From NCBI GenBank assembly GCA_963205115.1, contig CAUJHV010000061.1, positions 1 to 64,000 on the forward strand: a stretch of DNA of 64,000 nucleotides, in the 5' to 3' direction. Below the pieces are notes generated by a model that worked only from the letters and a program-made list of their open reading frames with translations, did no database searches and was not told the DNA's origin. Position 1 is the first letter of the stretch. The number at the start of each line of letters is the position of its first letter. The stretch is from Pseudomonadota bacterium (GTDB lineage Bacteria > Pseudomonadota > Gammaproteobacteria > Burkholderiales > Burkholderiaceae_C). A program made the translations under genes and the position numbers. Shown here in pieces: positions 7,870 to 14,409 of the stretch.

Positions 7870-8964
7870 TCAGACGACCGACAGTTGAGCTCGGCTCCTG
7901 CTGGCTACCGCCCCGCCGCCCTCTATGGGCTGCATGTTGGTCAGCCGGAACAGGAGGTTCTCAACCTCAAATACTGGCAATCCCAACTTGTCGGCGAGTT
8001 TGGAGGGGGTGATGCCATCTTCGCGGAGCTGTGTCAGCACCTTGTCCCAAACAACAGACAGCTCCCGGTCGATGCCCTCGGGCTCTGCTTGCTTGTAGTT
8101 CTGCACGATCTGGATGCAGAAGGTTCTGTACTGCCAATCGGTCGTGATCCCCAGTTTGTGAAGCCGATAGTTGAGCGCGGCAACAGACACTCGCCATCGC
8201 TTCTTGGCCGCGACGATCTCACCGAGTGCGCCAACACGCGGAAGCCTCGCACGCACATCGGCCTCAGGCATGAGAAAGGCAGACGCAAACTGATTGGCCT
8301 GGTCCTCGACTTCTCGGCCACCATGTGGCCCACCATGGCGATGCAGCACAAGGTGCCCTAGTTCGTGAACAGCGTCGAACCTGCTGCGCTCAGCGGTCTT
8401 GGTGGTGTTGAGGAACACATATGGAATGTTTCGCCGCCACATCGAGAACGCGTCGACGGCCTGCGTGTTTTCCGCCAGCGAGAACACGCGTACCCCCTTC
8501 GCCTCGAGCATATGCACGACGTTCTGAACGGGGCGCTCGCCAAGTCCCCAGTGCTGTCGCAACGCGCTTGCGGCAGTTTCGGGGTCGTACCCTTCTTTGC
8601 AGTCAATCAGGTCATGCGCCGGCAACGTGAAACGCTCGTGCACCCAGTCGCTGAGCATGAAGGCAAAGGCGCCAGCGGCGAGCGCCGCGTCTCGGTCACG
8701 TACCGACATGGAACTTAACGAGCGAAAGCTGGCCGCTTCGGCCATTGGTTCGTCCAACTCTGGCCCGTAGAAGAACGACTGCGGGAAATTGAGCACGGAC
8801 GACAGCGCCTCCATGCTGCTCACTGGCGGCTCGACATCGCCATGCTCGTAGCGGATGACGGTCTTTTGATCCACGTCTAGCAACTCTGCCAACGCCTTCT
8901 TGGTGAGTTTCCTTCTACGTCGCGCCAAGCTCAGCCGTGCGGGACTGAAGATAGGCTGATTCAC
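7870..8964 (-). CDS. XRE-family regulator fused to an ImmA/IrrE metalloprotease
   Basis: The 364-residue protein has an N-terminal XRE helix-turn-helix (about 8-62, ALAELLDVDQKTVIRYEHG) and an ImmA/IrrE zinc-peptidase domain with HELGH (H200, E201, H204) and a downstream EDQANQFASAFLMP that supplies the third ligand region. In known systems such proteins repress a promoter and are cleaved, or cleave a partner, after a stress or phage signal. It starts at GTG 8964, overlapping the preceding stop by four bases (GTGA), so it is translationally coupled to the unknown gene before it. It is the likely switch for the whole operon. Confidence 0.85.
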   Translation of the reverse strand: MNQPIFSPARLSLARRRRKLTKKALAELLDVDQKTVIRYEHGDVEPPVSSMEALSSVLNFPQSFFYGPELDEPMAEAASFRSLSSMSVRDRDAALAAGAFAFMLSDWVHERFTLPAHDLIDCKEGYDPETAASALRQHWGLGERPVQNVVHMLEAKGVRVFSLAENTQAVDAFSMWRRNIPYVFLNTTKTAERSRFDAVHELGHLVLHRHGGPHGGREVEDQANQFASAFLMPEADVRARLPRVGALGEIVAAKKRWRVSVAALNYRLHKLGITTDWQYRTFCIQIVQNYKQAEPEGIDRELSVVWDKVLTQLREDGITPSKLADKLGLPVFEVENLLFRLTNMQPIEGGGAVASRSRAQLSVV

Positions 8965-9614
8965 TTTCGCTTGACTTCAATATCGAACTCCGGCGCACCA
9001 TCGTCTTGATCTGGATCGTCGAAGACGCTCACCGGGTTCCAGTCCCCATCGCCGAGGACGATGATCTTCTCGAACAAGCCCGTGAAGTACCCTCCCTGAA
9101 ATTCGTTCAAGAGGGAAAGCTCCGCACGAACCGTCTCGCCGCTGATGAACACGCACAGATGCCACGTCGTGTAGCCATGCAGGCCGGGAGGCTGGCCATC
9201 CGGGCTCGGCAGTGGAATGTCCTCCGGGGCGAACAGCGACGCCTGATTGACGGTGGCCGCCCGCTCGGAATTCGGTCCTTTCTTGCACCGGTTCTGAGGG
9301 ACGCGCTCCAGTAGGCCAGCACCGTCGTCGGCGTTCATCACCACTAACTTGAATCGGCGCTCGTGATTGACGACCGAGCAGAAATTGCCGCTGTCGTCCT
9401 TCTCCCATCCATTGCCGCGCAGGAGTTCGCGCGCGCGGCGGGTTCCTTGGCGATAGCTTTCGTAGCCGCGCGCATTCGGAGGATCGTTATCCGTGCAACC
9501 GCCGAAACCAGCAACGCAAGCTTTGACGATGTCGATCAAGACGGCTCGCGTAAGGTCAAGCTCGGCAAGCCGGCGATCGATGTCCCATGCTGTGGAGCGG
9601 ACGATTGCAGTCAT
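8961..9614 (-). CDS. Conserved-looking protein of unknown function, first gene of the defence-like operon
   Basis: I do not recognise this 217-residue protein. It begins MTAIVRSTAWDIDRRLAELD, has no signal peptide or membrane segment, and carries a YRQGTRRARELLRGNGW basic helix near residue 53. A beta-rich second half (TWHLCVFISGE, RAELSLLNEFQGGYFTG) ends in an acidic tail DDPDQDDGAPEFDIEVKRK. It is the promoter-proximal gene and is coupled by a four-base overlap to the XRE-ImmA/IrrE regulator. That makes it the natural candidate for the protease partner or substrate, or for a trigger sensor; both are inference. Confidence 0.6.
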   Translation of the reverse strand: MTAIVRSTAWDIDRRLAELDLTRAVLIDIVKACVAGFGGCTDNDPPNARGYESYRQGTRRARELLRGNGWEKDDSGNFCSVVNHERRFKLVVMNADDGAGLLERVPQNRCKKGPNSERAATVNQASLFAPEDIPLPSPDGQPPGLHGYTTWHLCVFISGETVRAELSLLNEFQGGYFTGLFEKIIVLGDGDWNPVSVFDDPDQDDGAPEFDIEVKRK

Positions 9615-9623
9615 GAGGTTGTG

Positions 9624-9667
9624 ATGTCCATTTTTAGAGCCTCAAATGTGACCGAATTTATGGACAT
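9624..9667. promoter_or_regulatory. Inverted repeat in the promoter region of the defence-like operon
   Basis: The 8-base arms atgtccat (9624-9631) and atggacat (9660-9667) are exact reverse complements 28 bases apart, just upstream of the first operon gene (start 9614). A/T-rich stretches lie between and beside them, unlike the surrounding sequence. It is a plausible operator for the XRE regulator two genes downstream, but no repeat of this word elsewhere in the window supports it. Confidence 0.35.
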
Positions 9668-9823
9668 GCGCAACCCCTTTCGGCCTGTTTCGGCAATAGC
9701 TGCCGCCGGCAGGTCAAAGTCGACCGACAACAACCAGTCTTGAACTGCCGTTCGGACCAGCCGACGCAAGGGCACTCCATGGATGGACCTAGCGAGGGCT
9801 CGGATGCGGATGCAGAAAACTTT

Positions 9824-9865
9824 GTCTAGCCAGTAAGTTGAATAAACTGTCTAAAGCCAGTAAAG
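9824..9865 (+). promoter_or_regulatory. Paired direct repeats upstream of hipB
   Basis: Two related words occur 25 bases apart in the leader of hipB: gtctagccagtaag (9824-9837) and gtctaaagccagtaaag (9849-9865). The region is A/T-richer than its flanks and lies 27-68 bases before the hipB ATG. HipB-type antitoxins bind spaced operator copies over their own promoter, so this is a candidate autoregulatory site. No clean -35/-10 pair can be assigned by eye. Confidence 0.4.
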
Positions 9866-9891
9866 TGCCAGACTCACCGGAGTTGCTTTCT

Positions 9892-10299
9892 ATGAGCTTC
9901 CCGCTCCGTATCCCCGACCAGTTGAAGCAACATCTTCGCGCGTTGCGGAAGAGCCGCGGACTGACACAGGGTCAGCTTGGCGCATTGGTTGGCGTCAGGC
10001 AGGCCCGCATCGCCGAGATCGAGGCGAACCCGGGGGCTGTCAGTCTCAACCAGCTCACCAAAGTACTTGCGGCGCTGGGCGGCACCTTGCATCTGCACAG
10101 CGCCGAAGGCGCAGGGACAGAAAGTCAGGTCGTGCCCGATGCGGGGCCGAAGGCACCGAAGTCCGCGCCAACGTCAGTGGTGAAGCGGGCGCCAAAGAAG
10201 GCCGCTGGCGCGCCGACTGGCCGGCGAAGCCCAACTAGGGAAACCAAGCCTGCTCCGGTGACCGGCATCGTGATTCGTCCGAAGAAGGGTATTTGGTGA
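9892..10299 (+). CDS. hipB: HipB-type antitoxin, XRE family
   Basis: A 135-residue protein starting at ATG 9892, nine bases after CCGGAG; a TTG at 9838 is less likely. Residues 10-68 form an XRE helix-turn-helix (LRALRKSRGLTQGQLGALVG, RQARIAEIEANPG), and LNQLTKVLAALGGTLHLH is the usual HipB continuation. A long basic, Ala/Pro/Lys-rich tail follows (about 85-135), longer than in E. coli HipB. It would repress its own promoter and neutralise HipA. The stop overlaps the hipA GTG by four bases (GTGA), so the two are translated together. Confidence 0.85.
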   Translation: MSFPLRIPDQLKQHLRALRKSRGLTQGQLGALVGVRQARIAEIEANPGAVSLNQLTKVLAALGGTLHLHSAEGAGTESQVVPDAGPKAPKSAPTSVVKRAPKKAAGAPTGRRSPTRETKPAPVTGIVIRPKKGIW

Positions 10300-11624
10300 C
10301 GACTGCGCTCCATGCCTGGATGAACGGCGAGCTGGTTGGCACCTGGACCGTCGACCGTGCCACGCATTCCTTCGTCTACGACGCTTCCTGGCTCAGGTCG
10401 CCCAAGGTCCGATCGCTGTCGCTGTCGCTGCCCATCACCGCCTCGCGCGAGGTCCGCGGCGATGCCGTCGCCTACTACTTTGACAATCTGCTGCCGGACA
10501 ACGACAGAATCCGTGAACGTCTGAGCCGCCGCTTCAGGACGAAAAGGGCCGATGCCTTCTCGCTGCTGGAGGCCATCGGCCGGGACTGCGTCGGTGCCGT
10601 TCAGTTGCTGCCGGAGGAGATGACACCGACAGGATGGAACCGCGTCGACTGCGAACCCCTCGACGAGGGGCAGATCGCCGAGATCCTGCGGGCTGTTCCC
10701 GCCGACGTGGGCCCAGGCTCGCTGCGCCAGCCAGACGACGACCTGTTCCGCATCTCGATCGCCGGTGCCCAGGAGAAGACGGCGTTCACTCGGGCCGGCG
10801 GGCGCTGGTGCCGTCCGCACGGCGCGACGCCGACGACTCACATCTTCAAGCTGCCGCTTGGCCTGGTTGGCGGTTCGCGGCGTGTCGACCTCTCTGATTC
10901 GGTCCAGAACGAGTGGGTTTGTGCCCAGATCGTCTCCGAGCTCGGCCTGCCCGCTGCGCCGACGACGATAGCGACCTTCGGCGACCAGACAGTCCTGGTG
11001 GTCGAGCGCTTCGACCGCGCGTGGATGGACGACGGTGCCTGGATCGCGCGGCTGCCGCAGGAAGACTTCTGCCAGGCGCTGGGGTTCTCGCCGAAGCAGA
11101 AGTACGAACACGATGGTGGGCCTGGCATGGCGAAGTGCCTGCAGTTGCTCACCGGCAGCGCCGATCCGCAGCAGGACACACTGGCGTTTCAGCTGACGCA
11201 GCTGGCCTTCTGGTTGATGGCGGCCACCGACGGCCACGCCAAGAACTACTCGATCTTTCTGCAGCCTGGCGACACCTATGTGATGACGCCGCTGTACGAC
11301 ATCCTGTCGATGTGGCCCTACTTCGGCAAAGGCCCGAACCAGTACAACCGCCGGCAGGCGGGCTTGGCCATGGCGATGCGATCCAAGAATGTCCACTACC
11401 GCTTCGACACGATCCACACCCGGCATTGGCACCAACTGGCCATGAAGAACGGCGGGCCGGGGATATGGGATGCCATGGTCGGCTTGGTCGAGCAGGTCAA
11501 GCCATCGTTGGTGGCGGTCGAGGCGCGTTTGCCCAAGGACTTCCACGGCAGATCCTGGGACGCCATCTCGAAGGGCATGATGGCTGAGGCCGAGCGGTTC
11601 CTGGCCGGCGTAGAAGGGCTCTGA
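10296..11624 (+). CDS. hipA: HipA-type serine/threonine kinase toxin
   Basis: A 442-residue HipA-family kinase from GTG 10296. The N-terminal HipA domain (1-105) includes AVAYYFDNLLPDND. The kinase part has SIAGAQEKTAF (154-164, with S154 matching the autophosphorylated serine), the catalytic loop DGHAKN (D312, N317) and the metal-binding LYDILS (D335). Family toxins phosphorylate aminoacyl-tRNA synthetases such as GltX and halt growth. All key residues are present, so it should be active. Its place next to the attachment site suggests it helps retain the island; it could equally work as an infection-response gene. Confidence 0.9.
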   Translation: MTTALHAWMNGELVGTWTVDRATHSFVYDASWLRSPKVRSLSLSLPITASREVRGDAVAYYFDNLLPDNDRIRERLSRRFRTKRADAFSLLEAIGRDCVGAVQLLPEEMTPTGWNRVDCEPLDEGQIAEILRAVPADVGPGSLRQPDDDLFRISIAGAQEKTAFTRAGGRWCRPHGATPTTHIFKLPLGLVGGSRRVDLSDSVQNEWVCAQIVSELGLPAAPTTIATFGDQTVLVVERFDRAWMDDGAWIARLPQEDFCQALGFSPKQKYEHDGGPGMAKCLQLLTGSADPQQDTLAFQLTQLAFWLMAATDGHAKNYSIFLQPGDTYVMTPLYDILSMWPYFGKGPNQYNRRQAGLAMAMRSKNVHYRFDTIHTRHWHQLAMKNGGPGIWDAMVGLVEQVKPSLVAVEARLPKDFHGRSWDAISKGMMAEAERFLAGVEGL

Positions 11625-11639
11625 CGTGCATCCATCGCT

Positions 11640-11660
11640 GCGCGACTTTTGCGCGACTTT
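11640..11660 (+). repeat. Tandem gcgcgacttt repeat near the island end
   Basis: The word gcgcgacttt occurs at 11640-11649 and again at 11651-11660, about 90 bases before the tRNA-derived attachment core. Short direct repeats like this can serve as arm-type sites for a tyrosine recombinase or for an excisionase. The spacing and position fit, but no integrase is in the window to compare with. Confidence 0.35.
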
Positions 11661-11751
11661 CCCAGGCGTCCCTGGGCACTTCTATGCGAAACTGCGGGTT
11701 GAGGGCGCCGCTAAGTCGTTGATTTCATTGAACCCCATTCGTTTATCGGCG

Positions 11752-11798
11752 GGCTACGAACCAAGGGGTCGTGGGTTCGAATCCTGCCAGCCGCACCA
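11752..11798 (+). other. Attachment site attR: 3' half of a tRNA-Arg(ACG) gene
   Basis: The 47 bases run from the anticodon loop to the CCA end of a tRNA: ggctacgaaccaagg gives the ACG anticodon loop and the 3' anticodon stem, then gggttcgaatcc is the T loop and ccgcacca the acceptor end. The 5' half of a tRNA is absent; the upstream bases do not form a D arm or acceptor stem. This is therefore the duplicated 3' piece left when an element integrates at a tRNA gene. The intact tRNA-Arg should lie at the far left end of the island. Confidence 0.85.
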
Positions 11799-11816
11799 GA
11801 ACAAGCGTTCTAGAAC

Positions 11817-11853
11817 AACGGGTTAGCTCCGCAAGGGCTAGCCCGTTTTTCTT
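11817..11853 (+). terminator. Rho-independent terminator (native terminator of the target tRNA gene)
   Basis: Arms aacgggttagc (11817-11827) and gctagcccgtt pair through a short loop with one G-T pair, followed by a T-run (gttttt). It begins 19 bases after the tRNA fragment, as expected for the terminator of the tRNA-Arg gene that the island split, and so marks the start of native chromosome. Confidence 0.8.
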
Positions 11854-11901
11854 TGTGGGCCTGCGTCTGTGACGACCATGGCCCCGCGGAAGCCGCAAGC
11901 C

Positions 11902-12147
11902 TCAGGGCTTGCCAGGCGCTGCACCTGCAGCGCAGATCAGCACCTGCTGGTCGCCCAGGCGGGCCTCGTCGCCCGGGCGCAATTTGCGTCCGCGGCGCGT
12001 TTCGACTTCGCCGCCGACTTGCACCTGGCCATTGGCGATGAGTGTCTTGGCGCTGCCGCCGCTGTCGGCCAGGCCGGTGGCCTTCAGCAGGGCGTCCAGG
12101 GTGATGAACTCGCCCCTGAGTTCAAAAGTCATGGGGTTGGCATTCAT
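11902..12147 (-). CDS. S4-domain RNA-binding protein (YbcJ-like)
   Basis: The 81-residue protein is almost entirely an S4 RNA-binding fold: FITLDALLKATGLADSGGSA, then LIANGQVQVGGEVETRRGRK and PGDEARLGDQQVLI. The family (E. coli YbcJ, Bacillus YaaA/RlbA types) binds structured RNA, probably in ribosome biogenesis; the exact target is not established. Start ATG 12147 has AAGGAG eight bases upstream. It is the first chromosomal gene beyond the island and is followed on the same strand by no close partner. Confidence 0.8.
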   Translation of the reverse strand: MNANPMTFELRGEFITLDALLKATGLADSGGSAKTLIANGQVQVGGEVETRRGRKLRPGDEARLGDQQVLICAAGAAPGKP

Positions 12148-12208
12148 GGATGCGCTCCTTGCGTCGACGGGCGGATGGGCGGGGTGGCATCGGCCCGACG
12201 GTCGTCGG

Positions 12209-13501
12209 TCATGCGGCCTGGCCCAATCGCCACAGCGAGGTCACTTCCGCTGCGCGCGCGGCGTGCAGCGGGTCTTGGGTATCGCCGGCCTTGCGGTGCC
12301 GCGGCCGGGTATCGAGGCGGCCAAGCACGACGAGACCGGCGTCGCCGATCCAGCCCAGCAGTTGCGCGCGGCTGCGCAGGCCCAGGTGCTCGGCCAGGTC
12401 CGACAGGATCAGCCAGCCCTCGCCGCCGGGCAGCAGGTGCGCCGGCAGGCCCTGCAGAAAGCCGCGCAGCATGCGGCTGTCCTCGTCGTAGACGGCCGCT
12501 TCCAGTGGTGATCCGGGCCTTGCGGGCAGCCAGGGCGGGTTGCAGACGACCAGTGCGGCGCGCGGCGATGGCGCGGGCGGGAACAAGTCGGCCGCCACCA
12601 AAGTGACAGCCGCCTGCACGCCCAGCCGCTGCAGGTTCTCCCGTGCGCAGGCCAGCGCGCGGGCCTGCAGCTCGGTGGCCAGCACTTGCCGCACGCCGCG
12701 CCGCGCCAGCACGGCGGCCAGCACGCCGGTGCCGGTGCCAATGTCCATCGCCAGGCTGTCCGCACCGGCGGGCAGCGGCGCTTGCTTGACGAGATCCACA
12801 TATTCGCCGCGCACTGGCGAGAACACGCCGTAGTGCGGATGGATGCGGTTGGCGGGCGAGGGGCCCAGCGCGGGTACGGGCACGCCCTTGCTGCGCCACT
12901 CGTGGGCACCGATCAGGCCCAGCAGTTCGCGCAGCGACACCACGCTGGCCTGGCCGTCGTCAGGCCCCCAGGCTTCTTCGCAGGCCTGCTGCACGTCCGG
13001 CGCGCGGCGCAGCGCCAGGTGGTAGCCGGCCTCGATCGGGATCAGCAGCTGCGACAGCACCCGCGCGCGCTGGGCCTGTGCCGCGCGGTGACGGTGGAAG
13101 GCGGTCGCAGGTGTCGGCGGCGTGTCCGGCGTTGGTGTGGCACGGCCACTGCGCGCGCGGCGGGGTCCGCGGTCGCAGCGGCGCGCCAGCGCGTCCAGCA
13201 GGTGCCGCGCCTGCGGGAAATCGCCCTCCCACAGCAAGGCCGTGCCTTCGCAGGCCAGCTTGTAGGCGGCGTCGGCCGCCCAGGTGTCGTTGACGACCTG
13301 CACGCGCTTGGGCGCGGCCCACAGGCGCTCGCAGCGCCAGCGCGCCTGGTGCGCCGCCTGGCCGTCGTGCCAGTGGATCTGCGGCGCATGGTCGTCCGCG
13401 CGATCCGGTGCAGCGGCAGCCAAGGGTGCGGCGCTCGTGGCCGCGTGAGCAGGTGCGGCAGGGGTCATGGGAAAGGCCGCGGTCATGCGCCGAGCGTACA
13501 T
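12209..13501 (-). CDS. Class I SAM-dependent methyltransferase (methyltransferase small-domain type)
   Basis: The 430-residue product has a C-terminal Rossmann methyltransferase domain with the SAM motif MDIGTGTGVLAAVLA (252-266), an acidic ATEL after the next strand, and CNPPWLP (320-326), the motif of enzymes that methylate planar nitrogens in nucleobases or glutamine side chains (RsmC, HemK/PrmC types). The first 240 residues are Ala/Arg-rich and not recognisable; they may recognise the substrate. Starts at 13501, 13486 and 13468 are all possible and none has a clear ribosome site. The substrate is unknown; an rRNA or protein-release-factor target is a guess. Confidence 0.7.
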   Translation of the reverse strand: MYARRMTAAFPMTPAAPAHAATSAAPLAAAAPDRADDHAPQIHWHDGQAAHQARWRCERLWAAPKRVQVVNDTWAADAAYKLACEGTALLWEGDFPQARHLLDALARRCDRGPRRARSGRATPTPDTPPTPATAFHRHRAAQAQRARVLSQLLIPIEAGYHLALRRAPDVQQACEEAWGPDDGQASVVSLRELLGLIGAHEWRSKGVPVPALGPSPANRIHPHYGVFSPVRGEYVDLVKQAPLPAGADSLAMDIGTGTGVLAAVLARRGVRQVLATELQARALACARENLQRLGVQAAVTLVAADLFPPAPSPRAALVVCNPPWLPARPGSPLEAAVYDEDSRMLRGFLQGLPAHLLPGGEGWLILSDLAEHLGLRSRAQLLGWIGDAGLVVLGRLDTRPRHRKAGDTQDPLHAARAAEVTSLWRLGQAA

Positions 13502-13535
13502 CCGCTCGCCGCAGCCGGGCGGTGTGTGCCCGGCT

Positions 13536-13931
13536 TCAGGCGGGCGCGCCGGACCGGCCCATCAGTGCACCCACCAGCGCGGCCAGCAGCAGGGCGGTCA
13601 CCGGCGCCATGCTCAGCAGGAAACCCAGGCCGCGGCTGTCGGGCTTGGTGAGGTAGGCCCGGGCGTAGAGCACGCGCCCGATCAGGTAGACCACGCCCGC
13701 GCCGGCCACGTAGACGGTGGGCCAGTAGCGCGCCGCCAGGTACAGCGCCGGCAGGAAGGCCACCAGCATCTCCAGCGTGTTCATCTGCACGCGGTAGGTG
13801 CGCTCGAACATCTCGTGCCCGGTGACGGCAGGCGCCTGCACGCCGTACTTGCCGCGTGCCTGGCCGACCATGCTGCCGAAAACCAGGTATTGCGCCACGG
13901 CCAGAAGGGCCACCACGTCGATGTGTGTCAT
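13536..13931 (-). CDS. MAPEG-family membrane protein
   Basis: 131 residues with four predicted transmembrane helices (about 5-22, 52-72, 76-92 and 105-125). The segment HEMFERTYRVQMNTLEMLV (39-57) is the MAPEG hallmark, with E40, R44 and N51 in the glutathione-binding positions of the family, and LYARAYLTKPDSRGLGF resembles the second conserved loop. MAPEG proteins include microsomal glutathione transferases; bacterial members are mostly uncharacterised. It follows the RidA gene on the same strand after 81 bases and may be cotranscribed. Confidence 0.85.
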   Translation of the reverse strand: MTHIDVVALLAVAQYLVFGSMVGQARGKYGVQAPAVTGHEMFERTYRVQMNTLEMLVAFLPALYLAARYWPTVYVAGAGVVYLIGRVLYARAYLTKPDSRGLGFLLSMAPVTALLLAALVGALMGRSGAPA

Positions 13932-14012
13932 GAGGTGATTCGTTGGGTGTCGGTGGGTGCCCGGCGTTAACCGGGCGGGGTGGGCAGGATCCGGTTGCGC
14001 CGGGTACCGCCG

Positions 14013-14393
14013 TCAAGCGCGCAAGGCGGTGACTTCGATCTCGATGCGCATGCGCGGATCCATCAACCGTGCCGAGATCATCGTCGCTGCGGGCCGCACG
14101 GCGCCGAAATAGCGCTGCAGCACGGGCCAGCAGGCGGGAAACTCGTCGCCGTCGGGCACGATGTAGGTCACGCGCACGACATCGCTGAGCGCCGCGCCGG
14201 CTTGCTGCAGGGCCGCTTCGATGTTTTTCAGGCACTGCTCGGTCTGGGCTTCGATGCCGTCGGCCAGCGTCATCGTGGCGTAGTCGAAACCCGTGGTGCC
14301 GGACACGAAGACCCAGTCGCCCTGCACGACGGCGCGCGAATAGGCGATCTGCTCCTCGAAGGTCGATCCGGAACTGACCAGCCGGCGTGTCAT
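14013..14393 (-). CDS. RidA-family enamine/imine deaminase
   Basis: 126 residues from ATG 14393 (a longer frame would overlap livM). The pattern fits RidA/YjgF: YSRAVVQGDWVFVSGTTGFD, EQTEQCLKNIEAALQQAGA, DVVRVTYIVPD, and the C-terminal RIEIEVTALRA. The Arg that binds the substrate carboxylate is visible in the RVTYIV strand. RidA proteins hydrolyse reactive enamines made by PLP enzymes; subgroup assignment is not possible by eye. It lies 16 bases after livM, so it is probably the last gene of the liv operon, which could link it to the degradation of the imported compound. Confidence 0.85.
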   Translation of the reverse strand: MTRRLVSSGSTFEEQIAYSRAVVQGDWVFVSGTTGFDYATMTLADGIEAQTEQCLKNIEAALQQAGAALSDVVRVTYIVPDGDEFPACWPVLQRYFGAVRPAATMISARLMDPRMRIEIEVTALRA

Positions 14394-14409
14394 CGGAACC
14401 CGCTTGCGC

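Larger units (their letters stand above)
1..11798. mobile_element. Right-hand part of a genomic island integrated at tRNA-Arg(ACG)
   Basis: The stretch carries an IS91-type element, a packed defence-like operon and a hipBA module. It ends in a 47-base duplicate of the 3' half of a tRNA-Arg gene (11752-11798), followed by a terminator. This is the usual attR layout of an element that recombined into a tRNA 3' end. Base composition is lower here: 34 of 60 bases are G/C in 8041-8100 against 45 of 60 in 36001-36060. The left end, the intact tRNA and the element's own integrase lie outside the window. That it is one single island rather than several nested insertions is inference. Confidence 0.75.

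Noticed and set aside
9363..9743. Plus-strand open frame opposite the first operon gene
   Set aside because: Antisense to a gene with good operon context and coding structure.
11640..11660. Short tandem repeat as the start of a CRISPR array
   Set aside because: Only two 10-base copies with a one-base spacer and no cas genes in the window.
12144..12899. Open frame of 251 residues inside the methyltransferase gene
   Set aside because: Arg/Ala/Pro-rich alternate-frame reading of a high-GC gene; no recognisable motif.
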